A stretch of DNA of 64,000 nt from the NCBI GenBank assembly GCA_905221605.1, contig CAJNDS010000491.1, forward strand, positions 308,001 through 372,000. Direction: 5' to 3'. The notes below the pieces were generated by a model, which was given only the letters and a program-made list of their open reading frames with translations, was not told the DNA's origin and searched no databases. Position 1 is the first letter of the stretch, and every line of letters starts with the position of its first letter. The stretch is from Symbiodinium natans (taxonomy: Eukaryota > Sar > Dinophyceae > Suessiales > Symbiodiniaceae). Positions 21,174 to 32,477 of this stretch are shown here, piece by piece. A program made the position numbers and the translations under genes.

Positions 21174-21773
21174 TTAGCAAAAGGGCTTACATGTAGATGG
21201 CCTGTCAATCATAGTGGTCCAGTTGTCCGGGATGCAAAAGCAAGGTGCAGTCAAAGTTGTCGGGTGCAGTGCTTTTGGCTTTCTGCTGTGAAGCCTGTGG
21301 GTGCTTTTGCGTTTGCTTCTTCTCCACGACGAGTCAGCGATCCAACATGTTTTTACCATGGTTCCCCCAAACATTCCCAAACCCCAAACCTCAATAGAAG
21401 CCCGTGAAGTCGACACGCCAGGCACAGGCCCAGTGGATTGTGACCAACTTGAACGGGTGCGCGCCTCACTTGAGAAGCCTCTCCAATGTAGGGATTTTAG
21501 AGCCAGTTTAGGCGGATGGGGTGAAGGAAAACAGCGCAGCCCATCCATCAGAGCCTGTGCTGGTGCTGAACTTGCGGCTTTGAATGATGCGGATTCGAAT
21601 GAGGAGAGCCACAAGCATGTGTTGCTCGTCCCGGATAGAATATGGTACCAGTACACACAAGATGTGTGACTTTGGCAGCCTTGGTACTCTCTTTCAACTC
21701 CTGAAGACACATCGCGAAGTGATGAGTTGTCGCCTTGGAGGAACACGCCGGCTGGCATGTCGGGCCCAATCAA
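21174..21773. other. Region open on both strands, no domain
   Basis: A 199-codon frame on - (21174-21773) and a 122-codon frame on + (21301-21669) overlap. Neither matches a family I know. The + reading (VPPNIPKPQTSIEARE, DQLERVRASLEKP) is the more protein-like. No decision between strands. Confidence 0.25.
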
Positions 21774-21817
21774 GATCGGCTACTCGCAGTCCAAGGGCAA
21801 GGCAGCCGAACGTGAAG
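21752..21817 (+). CDS. Candidate exon, RRM strand-4-like
   Basis: The + strand reads MSGPIKIGYSQSKGKAAER, resembling RRM strand 4 (I-x-V-x-Y-S) and the following basic linker. It would complete the RRM begun at 20.2 kb if helix 2 lies in an unseen exon between. Borders are unclear. Confidence 0.35.
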
Positions 21818-21839
21818 TGATTCAAGCTGTCTTCATTGG

Positions 21840-22926
21840 ATTGTTGGGGTGCCTGTCTTTTGCTGTGCGGGATGTCTTGGAAACCCTGGTATTCATTATG
21901 GGAATATAGTATATACTGTCAGAAGTCTTACTAACCGCCCGACGCGCATGCATGCAGCTTTGAGGGATGCGCTCTCAACACCTCCTCGTCTCCATACCGA
22001 ATCCAACTATCTGAAATTCCAACTGGCATGCGGAGCGGAGCAGGGCAACCGGCCGTCGCCCTACGAGCAGCCGGGAGCCCAGACCCCCCCCCCCCCGGGT
22101 GATTCCCGTTGATCCCGAAGTGCTACTGTACCACGTCCTTCTGTCTGAGTCCTCTGCCTTGATGCCTAGAAGCAGTTTAAGAGCCTTGAAATACACATGA
22201 TTCGGTGTCTCCATGTAACGCTCACATAGTGCAACAGCCTTTCCGGCCATGAGGCCCGCACCTGGGAACCTCTCAGGCCACGGGGGCTCTGGGGTGCATT
22301 GGGGATGGGCTGGGCTTCGGAATGCACCACGGGATTCAGTCGCTTGCACCCTCTTCCTGGTCTTAACGCCATCTTAGGGGGTGATGACTTGGATGAGCGG
22401 ACACCCGCAAAAGGCCTGGAAATCAAGATGGCGACGCACACCAACGACCTTGGCAACAAGCTGCGCTTTGGGCTTTTTGTAGACTTTTTTTTGGAATGGA
22501 CGTTGTCAGGTTCTGGGTGGTTTGAGTGTCGGAAATCGGTCATTTGTGGTTCTATCAGCTGCAACATGCCCCTTGACTTTCGGGATTTCGGGGATCGCTC
22601 TTCTTGGATTCCTGTTCGGGTCTCTGCGTCCCCTTCTCCGGCCTCCAATGGTCCAAGGTGGGTTGGCCAAATCCCTCTGGGCACTACAAAGGACAGAGCC
22701 GAGCCGCGAAGCCCTGCCACAGAAGCATTTCTTTTGGTATTTTAGAGGCTCCCGGGGGCCAGGGCACCAGGCTCGGAGTGCAGCGGGTTCCTGGACAAGT
22801 GCCACGAAAAACGTTTCTGCTGGCCCTTGAAGCTTAAAAGCTTCGTCGGGTTTTGGTTCGGCCTTGGTTCTCGAAGAGACCTCCGATAGGTTTCATCGGA
22901 GCCCTTCGGAACCCCGGAACCTGCAG
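21840..22926. other. Presumed intron/intergenic
   Basis: A C-run at 22084-22096 and short frames only. A segment NKLRFGLFV at about 22453-22479 weakly recalls an RRM strand 1, not enough to call. Confidence 0.35.
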
Positions 22927-23215
22927 GACCTCATGTACCACGAGTTCTCGAAGTACGGAGCGGTTTGGGCCCTCGCTTCCCCGAGGTTGTCACAGCAAGC
23001 GGGCTAAAGTCCCACTGTCAAGCGTTCCCAGAAGGAGCAGATTATGATACTTTTTTGATATTCTAGTAACATAGTAACAGGTTAGAACATAACAACTTAC
23101 TAAGACTTGCCTTCCAAAGGCCTGAAGCTGGCCTTTTGAGCGCCCTCCGCAACCCGAGACAAGCGAGGTCCAAGACGTGTACATACGCGACGACGGCAAG
23201 GTCCAGGGGCGAATG
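22927..23215 (+). CDS. RRM-like exons (helix 1 and strand 2)
   Basis: After acctgcag, 22927-22977 reads DLMYHEFSKYGAVWALA, a clear RRM helix 1 to strand 2 signature (L-x-x-x-F-x-x-Y-G-x-V). A second exon after gcgag begins at 23168 and reads VQDVYIRDDGKVQGRMW, matching strand 2 and the strand 2/3 loop. Together with the exon at 23489 they give the central part of a second RRM in correct order on the + strand. Confidence 0.45.
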
Positions 23216-23488
23216 TGGGGTGCCCTAGTGAATGGGCCTGGGATGCGTGATTCGAGAGCCAAATGCAGTAGGATCTGTTAGTTCACAAGTGTCCCTGACG
23301 ATCAAGCAATCGAGGAATCATTCATTTGAGCCAAATGCAGGGGGAACTATTAGTAGACTTTCCCGAAGGTGGGGCAGGCGTATTGACACTTAGTTCGCAC
23401 TTAGTTATCTTGCGTTCTACACTTGCAGAGCAGCACCCACTTTGGGAGCCTTGAACCCTGCATCTTCGCGCCGAAGCCCTCGCCACAG

Positions 23489-23577
23489 CCGTCATTCCAT
23501 CGAGGTGGGGCTTTGTCACCTTCGTGGACTCCACCGGTGCCACAGAGGTTCTGTCAGCTTTCCAGCCTGGCACCCAG
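23489..23577 (+). CDS. RRM-like exon (strand 3, RNP1)
   Basis: After gccacag the + frame reads VIPSRWGFVTFVDSTGATEV. The RWGFVTF core fits RNP1 (K/R-G-F/Y-G/A-F-V-x-F/Y), whose aromatic residues stack on RNA bases. A donor is likely at gag|gttctg (23547/23548) or at cccag|ggttg (about 23577). Confidence 0.45.
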
Positions 23578-23929
23578 GGTTGCGAAGGTGGCGTGGGCTT
23601 TTGAGGGGCTTTGAAGTGTGTTTGAGCTTTTGCATGGTTGCGGCGCTGTCGATTCGTTTGTGTGTGGCCGGACTTTTTCCTCACAGCATGTTTCGTCCCG
23701 CATATGCCGTATGGACCCAGCCACGCTGCAGCACAGCAGCCATTACATCGGCAAACAGCCCAACTGCATCCAGCTTTCTGCTGCGTCCTTTTGCAAGGAC
23801 TGGAGCCTTTGCGGCGTCAGCAATGGGTGGGGCGCGGGGCTTGAGAGTTCATTTCGTACTACACGAATTCCGGAAGAATGCAGGAACATAGGCTCTCGTC
23901 TGACTCCATGTTTCTCCACACTTGATGCA

Positions 23930-23966
23930 GTTCGCGCAGAACTTGCTGTGGGAAGCAGCTCAGTAA
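23930..23966 (+). CDS. Candidate short exon
   Basis: Bounded by gatgcag and the strong donor GTAAGT, reading FAQNLLWEAA. Very short, so weak by itself. Its position between RRM-like exons and the following Pro-rich exon suggests it belongs to the same gene. Confidence 0.25.
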
Positions 23967-24095
23967 GTGCTTTTACGGAACTCGTTTGGAGAGAGGAGGC
24001 TGTAAGAACAAACTGGGCACAAGGTATCTTTCGGCCCTGAGAGACCACAGAGGATTCTCACATGGTCAGTTCTCTTGACATGGTTCATTTTGTAG

Positions 24096-24214
24096 GGCAC
24101 CACCGGGATCACAAACGAAGAAGGGGCCATGTCTTCCTTCCTGAGGACCCCTTCCAGATGCCACCTCCGCCAATGCCAGAGCCTCCGCAGCTGGAGCCCT
24201 ACTACGCTGTTGAG
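24096..24214 (+). CDS. Candidate exon, His/Arg then Pro/Met-rich
   Basis: From ttgtag to GAG|GTTCGA the frame reads HHRDHKRRRGHVFLPEDP then FQMPPPPMPEPPQLEPYYAVE in pieces. A basic patch plus proline-rich linker is common in RNA-binding proteins, fitting the RRM exons upstream. No domain. Confidence 0.4.
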
Positions 24215-24421
24215 GTTCGACTGCTTTAGGAAGTTTTCGCTGTTTAAGGTTTAGGAAGCCTAGATTCAGAGTCGGGGGTCTTCCAGTGCCTCTCTGTTGG
24301 GCTCAAGGGCATGTACTGCAGGAGAGCTGTCGGCCATTCTCGTCCTCCGCACATCATCTTCAGCCTACTTCATCCATGAACCGCGCACCTGAACGCCACA
24401 CTCGATCTGATTGAGACTCAG

Positions 24422-24607
24422 GCCCCTCTCGGTGAGGCCTCGCGCGGACAATCCATGCAAGCCCAGCACCCAGAGCAGTTACTTGCGGGCTTTGGTCTGG
24501 TATTCGGGGTTGGGTTCGTGCAGTTGCAGGCAGCGCAGGAACGTTTCCGAAGGCAGCAGAAGTCCCAGAACCCTGAATTCTCAGGAAGGGGGGAGTGCCC
24601 CTCGTAA
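24422..24607 (+). CDS. Candidate last exon, Gln/Ala-rich
   Basis: After gactcag the frame reads APLGEASRGQSMQAQHPEQ, then LQAAQERFRRQQKSQNPEF, ending at TAA (24605-24607). Helical, Gln-rich and evenly composed. It could be the C-terminus of the RRM protein whose exons precede it. An internal AG (gtgcag, about 24521) could define a shorter exon. Confidence 0.4.
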   Translation, partial: APLGEASRGQSMQAQHPEQLLAGFGLVFGVGFVQLQAAQERFRRQQKSQNPEFSGRGECPS

Positions 24608-25961
24608 GCCTTGTGCACAAAGCCAATGCTGAATCATGCCGAGCCCTCCTCGCTTTGTATCGCTCCTTCGCCTTCTGAGATTGTGGGTCGGTGGCATTCC
24701 TGCGGGCAGCACCGAGATGTTCTTGAGGGAAGAGTTTGGCAAGGTTGGCCAGGCGGGTTCAGCAGAGTAGGGGATCCCACCGGGACATGTTTGGCTCAGG
24801 GAAGGCTTGGGGAAGCATGTCCCTGTGCGGGTCTCCTACTCTGCCCATGCGAACGCATTGAACACGTCTCCAAGCATCGGATAGAAGGTAGAGTTGTCAA
24901 GGTTGTCAATCGCAGCATGTGTGAAGTTGGGTTTTGATGATACAAGCTCCATGCTTGTCCCTGCAGTGCCAGGTAGACGGTTAAGCAACGAAGGCATGTT
25001 GTCAATTGTCCTGGGGCTCCTATAGCGATGGGCGACGATGGAGTTGCGACCTCATGACGCAGCAGAAGCCAACTGTGCCAGCTCAGCAGTGCAACAGACC
25101 CATTGCATCCCATTGCAGCAGTCTGTGGGACACTGCCAGATCCGAACAGTCAAGGTTAAGCTTCATGCTTGTGACGGCCTTATCGAGGATCAACCTGCAG
25201 ATACTGCAAACCACCGGTCTTTCTTGCAATCAAGCGCGAGCCTAGTACATGTCAGAGTGTGCATGAGTGGATCGTGCTATATCGGGCGAGACTGCGGCAA
25301 TTCCTGACACGCCTTGTTGACCTCAGTCCGCACCTTTGTGCCTTGAGTACCATTGAGTGCCAATCACTGACACATGGACACTTCACACAGGTTCGCAGCA
25401 CACGGGTCATGCGCTGTACCACAGCTTGTCTGGGCCAGTCTCAGGGTCTGCACGGTGGGTCTTCGTGTCGCCCTTATCTGATGCATTGCAGCAAGTTGCA
25501 GCAAGTTGCAGCAGATAGCAGCGTGGCAGTGGCATGGCACTGTGTGACCCATTGTGGCACATTGTGGCACACTCTGGCACATTGTGTCGCCCACGCCCAA
25601 GTTGGAAGGAACCCTGAAGCGAAGCCGGAAAGCCGGAGTCCCTATGCCAGAGTCACTTCGCAATGGCAGTATCTTTGCAATCTTGGCAGTACGCACAGAT
25701 GTATGATGGCACCAGGAGCGGTCTGTGACAGTCATGTCCCCTGCAAGCGTGCATCTCACCGCGGCACGGATTTTTGCACATCGCCTGCAAGAACCTCATG
25801 AGACCCTGAAGCCTGAGCTCTCCCATCCCAAGACCTCTTTAAAAGATAGATGGGCGCAAGGGGGACAACCAGGCGGCAAAGCATGGCAAAGCATGGCAAA
25901 GCGTGGCAAAGCATGGCCAAGCTTGGAGGGGGCGTGTGACTTTTCTTTTGCTGGCCGGCAG
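24608..25961. other. No gene recognised; short tandem repeats
   Basis: Imperfect direct repeats at about 25485-25585 (gcagcaagtt, gtggcacatt) and an 11-base GGCAAAGCATG repeat, about five copies, at 25871-25920. Otherwise short frames. Confidence 0.5.
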
Positions 25962-26021
25962 GTGGCCGAGGTCTTCCTCAAAGACGACGGGCAGCGCTCA
26001 GGCAGGATGTGGCCGCCTCAG
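25962..26021 (+). CDS. RRM-like exon (strand 2 / loop), third copy
   Basis: Between ggccggcag and CAG|GTCTGG, 60 bases read VAEVFLKDDGQRSGRMWPPQ. It parallels VQDVYIRDDGKVQGRMW at 23168, with the DDG turn and GRMW shared. It suggests a further RRM or a duplicated exon of the same family. Confidence 0.4.
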
Positions 26022-26098
26022 GTCTGGGTGGGCCTCCGGAATTCTCGTGCTGGGCTCGATTCTCAAGACCCTTGAAGCCCCATGTCCAACAAACAGGC

Positions 26099-26408
26099 TG
26101 GAATGTATTTGGAGGAGAGCATAGGAGAGCGCTTGAGGGCCCAAAGGCCGAGCCCCGCTTGCCATGAAGCTGCTCAGAGCTGCACGACGTGTAGCAGACT
26201 CATGGACTTCATGACTTCCGGACCCCAACGTCCCAGCAGCGCCATGAGCCCAGGACCCCAAGACCTGTACCAAAACCCCTCTACCGCACCCTTACCCTCG
26301 AGGCAAAACAGCTGCTTCGATGTTCGCAGTTTGGAGTTTTATGGATCCCCGAGTTGGTCGCAACCCTCTGCCGGAAACCCCCAGACCTATAATAGCACCG
26401 TCTACTGA
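26099..26408 (+). CDS. Candidate coding segment, Ser/Pro/Gln-rich
   Basis: After acaaacag the frame reads AGMYLEESIGERLRAQRPSP and later GPQDLYQNPSTAPLPS, stop at 26406-26408. Protein-like but low-complexity. No family. Confidence 0.25.
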
Positions 26409-27899
26409 CTCCCAGTGACTCCCAGTGACTCCTACTGACCCTACCTTCGCCCCGTAAGCCCCCCGAAACCCAAGTTTCGGACTGCTCGCACATGCCATGC
26501 GCTGGGATTGCTGGGATGTTCCAACGATGCCTCTTCCTGGCCAGGGCCCCAGAGAGAAGCAGGGCTCTGCCTGCCCATCGAAATCTTCGCATCTCTGTAG
26601 GGCTCAGCACAGCGTTGACCTGGACTGTCGCTGGGTACTCTGTCAGAGCTTGTGGAAATCCGGATATCCTGGCACCTTACGTTGCTGGGGTGACGACTGG
26701 AACTGTGAAACATCTCCATGCCGTGGCATCCTTCCCTGAAAGCCCTCACTCTTCTCGAGCCTGATGGTCCCAAACCCGGACAAGCTTTCGGACCCTGAGA
26801 CCAGCTTCAACCTCAGGTGATTCTTGGGCCCCGCGCTCGGGACATGGAGGGATAAGGTAGCCAGGCAGTTGATGCAGCTGATGCAGTGCTGCAGGGGTCA
26901 GCGCGGTTTGTTCAATTGTTTTTTCGGATTTCGTTCGCAGGGGGCCTTTGGCGATGAGCCGTGCGGACTTGAAGGTTTGCGCGACCTGCTGTCGGGCTGT
27001 GACGCCATGAGATCCATGAGGTTCATGATTGGGATAGGGGGAAAAACAGGACCTCAAGCTTCATTGAACCCCTTGACTGTTTTGGTGCACAAGCCCGCCT
27101 ACACCCAAACATTCCAAAACCCTGAGAGAAGGCCCTAAACGGGGCGTCGGGTGTTTCCGCGCCGAGGCTGAAGTGTCGCGTGACCCTGGAACAGTATTTC
27201 GACGTCTCCCGAGGGCAGTCAGTGAGAAGCCCAGCGGGATGATGCGACATCTCAGAGAGTCAAGGACCCGTAGTTTGAACGTTGAGCCCTGCTTGTTCCC
27301 GAACCCGGCCCTCGGAGATAGGAGGGAAGCACCGAGCATCTCCATTGCCCCAGTCTTTCGGACCTAGTGCATCTCAAGCCTCTCACTCTTTGTGTTGGGC
27401 CGGCAAAAAACCTCTGGGTTCTGGAAGATGGGAGCCGAAAGTTCTCGGTGGCCGTTCCGTGAATCTCATGTTTGTGAACGGGGGAAAAGAAAGAAAGCAC
27501 AGAAGATGCCTTTGCATCTTTCCTTTCAAGCTTCCTCAAGGATTTTCTTGGGGCATGCTGTCATCTCTGAAGGCTGCAAGCCCGAGCATCATGCGCATCC
27601 CACTTTAGCCGCCTTGTTCCGACAAACCCGTCGAAGACCCCGACTCATGCGGTGTGTGCGTCTCAGGTCCCTCGCGAGAGAGTGTACAAAGAAGTCCCTG
27701 GGCGCTCACAACCTGGTGCTGAGGTCGTCCTCCCAGGCACGTTCTGCTTTGGGTTTTGGTTGTGTCGGGTCTTGTGGATAGAGGGCAGGGCACTCATGCG
27801 TCATGACGTAAGCGTTTCGGCCTGGAAGATTGCTGGAACGGACGACGCTGGCTTATGGTGGCAGAGGCCTTGCTCGGCCCAGCATGAGCATCATGAGCC
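26409..27899. other. No convincing gene
   Basis: Many overlapping frames of 60-130 codons on both strands, none with a domain. A short direct repeat (ccagtgactc / cctactgac, 26408-26440) is present. Confidence 0.4.
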
Positions 27900-28793
27900 G
27901 TGGAATTTCCGAGGAGGACGTCCAGGTCCAAGCCTGCTTGGCTGAAAATTAGCCGGGTGGCGGAAATCAAGGCGTATGAAAACAGGAAGAGAGGCCATTC
28001 GTGCGGATGCTGGATCAGCGGACTCGTGTACCGCCCCTTCTTAAGGGAAAGGAAAGCGGGAAATCCACGAGCCTTGATTCGCCTCTTCTTCGCGCTTAAC
28101 GCGGCTCAGGGTTCGAGAAAAGTGCTCAAGGTGTGGAGCAGGCACTCTTTGAATACCTTGGCCAAGCTACGGCCCCTTTTGTCAAGACCAGTGGCCCCTA
28201 GTGGTTGCTGTCTTTCAGCGCATCAGAGGACAATACGTATTTGTCAAAGTTGCTTGGGTCGCAGTGAGCCCCGTTCCGCAAGCTTCTACCGGACTGTAGC
28301 TTCTCTTGCAAGCTTGGGCAAGCCGAATGGCATAGCTGGGGTAGAAGAAGTGCCTGCCTCTCGACAGGTGGAGCGTGGACGAACGATGCCCAGGAGCTTT
28401 GTGAGATTGGCGAAACATGTAGCCTTATCTTGCCCAGGTCCAAGTTTGTACTTGGACAACTACACTTCCAGAATTTCAGCCCAAAGCACTCACAGCACAC
28501 GCCGGGAGGATGCCTTTTTCGATGGCTCCCGCCTCTGCGCCCGCCTCCGGCAACCGGACGAGTCCTGGAAGACGCAGTGCACACACGCAACTTGGGGCAC
28601 TTGGCATGGCCCGAGGTTCATTGCTGGAAGGAGGGGAGCGTGGGGGTTGTTGGGTTGCCGAACTCAGAAGCTAGCAGAAGGTCTCTCTATGTTTCCTTGT
28701 GCTGCCAATGCCAAGTTCCAAGCGCCAGGAAGAGACCCGCACGGGACCCCCTTTTTGAGCTGCAGGTCATCGCTGACCAGACGCTCAAAGTAG
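27900..28793 (+). CDS. Hypothetical ORF, 297 aa
   Basis: The longest + frame of this interval. It is Ser/Arg-rich, with no domain, signal peptide or transmembrane segment. A competing minus-strand frame of 130 codons lies inside. The + exon at 28766 is in a different frame, which argues against this ORF being wholly real. Confidence 0.2.
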   Translation: MEFPRRTSRSKPAWLKISRVAEIKAYENRKRGHSCGCWISGLVYRPFLRERKAGNPRALIRLFFALNAAQGSRKVLKVWSRHSLNTLAKLRPLLSRPVAPSGCCLSAHQRTIRICQSCLGRSEPRSASFYRTVASLASLGKPNGIAGVEEVPASRQVERGRTMPRSFVRLAKHVALSCPGPSLYLDNYTSRISAQSTHSTRREDAFFDGSRLCARLRQPDESWKTQCTHATWGTWHGPRFIAGRRGAWGLLGCRTQKLAEGLSMFPCAANAKFQAPGRDPHGTPFLSCRSSLTRRSK

Positions 28794-28870
28794 TGGATGG
28801 TGACTTCGAGCGACTAGGCTTAGCATGGACTCCTGACTCACGAGTCAAAGAGGGCGCCTCCGAAACCTGA
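28766..28870 (+). CDS. Candidate last exon
   Basis: After gctgcag the frame reads VIADQTLKVVDGDFERLGLA and stops at TGA (28868-28870). Even composition and a strong acceptor make it likely coding. No family. Confidence 0.35.
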   Translation, partial: VIADQTLKVVDGDFERLGLAWTPDSRVKEGASET

Positions 28871-29158
28871 ACCCTCAACCCTGCCCTGTACATGCCCGCA
28901 CCGGTGCTGCAAGAGTCCTCTTGCATCCGGCAAGCCAGCAGCCAAGGCTAGACGGAGCCGGAGAGGCTCTCTTTGAAGAGTGCCCCAGTTCTTGGTTTCA
29001 GGGGGGCCCCGAGCCTGGAAGAGCCGTTTTGTGTCCTTGCAAGAGACACTCGCAGGGGGCTTTTCTGGTGAGTTGCGTTGCAGAGAAAAAGGTGTCCCGC
29101 GAGGGCGGCAAGCCCAGCCCCTAAGCTCTCGTGTAACAAGAAGCAAAGCTGGTGGCAG

Positions 29159-29245
29159 GTACACGCGGATCTCGTACCCGACCGACACCGTTCCGGGCTC
29201 CTGGAAACTGACCGCGCGAAACTCGCGCCTGTCAGGCCAGGACGT
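29159..29245 (+). CDS. Candidate exon, beta-rich
   Basis: After ggtggcag the frame reads YTRISYPTDTVPGSWKLTAR then NSRLSGQD. Alternating residues suggest beta structure, as in extracellular modules. The opposite strand is also open, so confidence is limited. Confidence 0.3.
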
Positions 29246-29249
29246 GCCA

Positions 29250-30119
29250 AAAGGCCAAAGCCTCCAAAAACACGAAGCTACTCGGCTACTCTCCCAAAAA
29301 GCAGCTGAAAGAGTCTGCTCCAATGAGAGCCCTGTGGGCTGCGTGGGCGCAGGCTCAGTCCTGGAGACGGAGCTGCAGCGCCGGCCTCAGCCGTAGTTGC
29401 AGGCTGAGGCGCCCCCGAAGTTCTGAAAAGCCCTCCCCCCTTCACCTCCCTAACAATTTTCAGCCCTTTCAACGAGCAGCAGCCTACATGACGCCTACGC
29501 GAACTCAGAACCTCTAGGCATCGTCTTAGAGGCGACCAGAGTCTGTCAGGCAAGAAACCTTGTGAAACCCCTTGTGGAGCCTTCTGTGGGTGCCAAGGAA
29601 AGAAGATGGCACCTGGGTCCAGGTGCGGGCATCTCCGTCTTGTGATGTGTATCCCAGTTTGCTTGAGAAGAGCCTCTTGATGAACTTAAGCTTCCCCACG
29701 AAACCTGAATTAGCTTATGTGGTGGGGTGGGGCATCGGCTGCGGGAGTTGCTGCGGGAGTTCTGGTGCCACGAAGGGGGTTATGCTGCCACACACTCACC
29801 TTAAAAAGTTGAACCCCGAAGAAGGGTCAGGACAGAATCTGTTTACATTGTCCTGTTCAACGTGTCATTGCCGTTCGATGTGTCAATGCCTCGTTCGACG
29901 TGTCATTTACGCTATACGACAAGGTCTTAAGCGGCTTATGACTCCACTGGCCTCGGTTTTGGAAGCTTCCAGGTCTTAAGGTACACTCTGAAATCATGCG
30001 TCCTGAATTCGCGGGGCAGGTCGTCACCAATGTGCTTTTCTGGCACTTCCTGGCGACTTGGCCGCCCCCACCATGCATGCCTTACAGATGCCCAAAGATT
30101 TGTACCCAAGCGAGCGCAG
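29250..30119. other. No gene recognised
   Basis: Frames of up to 135 codons on + (29572-29979) without domain features. Short repeats (gctgcgggagt; cgttcgacgtgtcatt) near 29745 and 29857-29910. Confidence 0.35.
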
Positions 30120-30200
30120 ATGAGTGCCACGCAGCTCGGGACTCAGGAGAACATTGACGGCACGCTCTACATCGAAAGAGCGCCCTGTGCGTCTCTTGGG
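30120..30200 (+). CDS. Candidate exon, 27 codons
   Basis: Between gagcgcag and ggg|gtcacc, in phase, the frame reads MSATQLGTQENIDGTLYIER then APCASLG. Length is a multiple of three. Even composition. No family. Confidence 0.35.
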
Positions 30201-30908
30201 GTCACCTGGCCCACACATTGTGAGTGGAACTATATGGTTGATATGATGATCTTACTATCACAGCCAGATCGCGGTTGGACAGCTGTTTCTGAGATATCTA
30301 AAAGTTCTCCCTAATGGTAGCCCCAGGCCTGACATGGTGGACTGCGCTCCCTCCCACCCCATTGACATTTGATACCGGTGGGGTTCGGCTCAGACACTGA
30401 AGCGCTTGATTGAAAGGGGCGCTAGTGTTCGATCCTTTTCACCGTGTAGAGCACAGTCGCGGACCTGTGAGCCCTCGACTCGCACAGCTTCGTTCCCAGG
30501 TTTGCGTCTACAGCTACGTTTTGAAGCTGGATGCAAAGGAGCTCTTCTGTCACAGGGCAGACGCCCAGCTTGCAAGTGAACATGCTCGCTCTGCGTGTGT
30601 GTTTTTTTTTTTTGCCCCTTGCGCTTCCCAGGTTTGGCTGGTTGACTGCATGAAAGCACTGGGTTGTACTTCTCTGCGAGCAATTGCGGCACCCACGGGT
30701 CTTTCTCGGCTCCTCGTATTCTTGCTTCTTCTGATAGTCACGTGACGATGGCCGCACGCAGTTCCGAGCACTGGTGTTGCATCGCGGATGAAACTGAAAG
30801 AGCCAGGACACCCAAGGCGCCCCCTCCCAAACTATGCAACCTGAAGCTGTGAACCCCCGAACCCCTCAAAACCCTCACGCTCCCCCATCTGTTGAAGCCA
30901 GCCTGCAG

Positions 30909-30958
30909 AAGCAGAGGTCTGCGATCCGACGGGCGACCGCGACACTTGCTGCGACCAG
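30909..30958 (+). CDS. Candidate Cys-rich exon
   Basis: Between cctgcag and CAG|GTCGGC the frame reads AEVCDPTGDRDTCCDQ. The Cys spacing is in keeping with the other small Cys-rich exons of 32-43 kb. Confidence 0.3.
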
Positions 30959-31014
30959 GTCGGCTGTTTTGTTTTCTCCTCATAGGGCCCCTGGGTCCTC
31001 ATATTTCAAGGTAC

Positions 31015-31416
31015 TTAAGGGGGAATTTTTCGGGCCGTAGAGAGCCTTAGGGAGGACTGGAGAGTGCGTGTTTCCTGGCTCTTTGGGAGGGGATCGCTCG
31101 TTGGAGTCGACAGTTTCAGGGCTTTTTGGTTCTCCATGCAAAGCCTCCAAAAAGGCACGAAAAGCACGGGGGGTTTTGGGCAGGGGATCGGATGATTTGA
31201 GGTGGGGTCTCCAAAGAGACCTCCGACCCTCAGCTCAAACGAATTCCCAAACATCCTGAGATGCAACAGGTGGAGCCGTGCTCGGTGATCACCACCTGCG
31301 ACCGCTCGCAAAGCCTCGTCCCCGACCTGCGCCTTGACAATTTTTGCAAGCCTTGGGTTTATGTCATGGCCGCAGGGGAGTTTTTTGGGTGAACCTTGCG
31401 TGACCACCTCCACCAT
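31015..31416. other. Open on both strands; strand undecided
   Basis: On - a 133-codon frame begins MVEVVTQGSPKKLPCGHD and continues NPRLAKIVKAQVGDEALRAV. On + (31261-31396) the reading is MQQVEPCSVITTCDRS then LVPDLRLDNFCKPW. Both look protein-like. Neighbouring exons are on +. Confidence 0.25.
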
Positions 31417-31798
31417 CAGTATGTCGACTTGTCTACGCCCAGCCAGGGTTGCTTGAAATGAGCTGCTCTTTGCAACCAGTTACAAACAGCACCTTCGCAC
31501 CAGCATCTCAAGACGCGCGCAAGCCGGCGCAAGGCCTCTGGAGCCACCTTGAAGCCTTGAATTGCAAAATGGGCAGGAACTCATAGCCTCCGGCGCCCAA
31601 CGTTCCATCATGGCAGACCTGAAATGCCTCATGGAAGTTGTTGCCGGAAGCTGAAGAAGGACCTTCTTTTTGGTTGCTGTTCATGGAAGCAGAAGGAATC
31701 CCCAGTTATTTACTGCAGTTTTCGCCCTTCTTTTGGGCAACTTCGCGCTGAAATTCGTTAACAGCAAGCTTTTTCAGCTAAACTTCAAGCCCAAAGCA

Positions 31799-31902
31799 TT
31801 GGGATGTTCTTCCTTCTACTATCAGTCCTCAATAGGGATGATAATAGGGGGGGGTCCTAATATCCCTATTGAGGGCTGTTAGGATAAGGGGGAGCATCCC
31901 AA
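31799..31902. repeat. Palindromic element, copy 1 (MITE-like)
   Basis: Starts TTGGGATGTTC and ends GAGCATCCCAA. The inner arms also pair (cctcaatagggat with atccctattgagg), so the whole 104 bases can fold as one hairpin. The same arms recur at 41983-42084 and 59084-59229. Confidence 0.75.
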
Positions 31903-32018
31903 CCCAAGCCCTTGAACCTTAAGAACCCCTGACAGCTCTCAGGAACGGCTGGTGCAGGGATCGGTACTGCGATCAGATCCTGGACCAGGCTGGCCTCCTG
32001 CCCTCGACTCCTCTGGGG

Positions 32019-32264
32019 ATGTCCCACTATAGCTGCTATAAGCTCCTGAAGATGGAGTCTCTCAGTGTCAAGCCCGGAATCCGGATTCCGGACCTGCACG
32101 CCAGACTGCGGAAGGACATCTGCTGTGTGCCCGCAGCTTTCTGCGACGGCCTGCAGTGTGTGTGGCCTGGCCGCACCAGCTGTCAGGTCTGCCTGAAGGG
32201 ATCGCTCAACATCCCCAAAGGCCCGAGTTCAATGCATGTCCTGAGACTTCACTTGGCGCGCTAG
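32019..32264 (+). CDS. Candidate Cys-containing exon
   Basis: The frame holds DICCVPAAFCDGLQCVWPG and SCQVCLKGSLNIP, a Cys-rich module-like stretch, downstream of palindromic element 1. Exon limits are unclear; the acceptor could be one of several AGs near 32040-32070. Confidence 0.3.
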   Translation: MSHYSCYKLLKMESLSVKPGIRIPDLHARLRKDICCVPAAFCDGLQCVWPGRTSCQVCLKGSLNIPKGPSSMHVLRLHLAR

Positions 32265-32477
32265 ACGCGCCCGCCGTGTGAGACACGCTTTTTCAGAGCA
32301 TCTTGGGAGTCCCAGAAGCCGATTCCAGGACTGGCTATGTCTTAAAGCCGAATGCCTTCGAACTCCAGTGCCCCAACAGCATCTGCTTCCCGGATAGCGA
32401 CCGCGACTCGACGGCACTGGAGGGCGTGAGCCCCTGAGCCACGACGAGCCACCTGCCATCCCAGCAAGAAGGAAACT

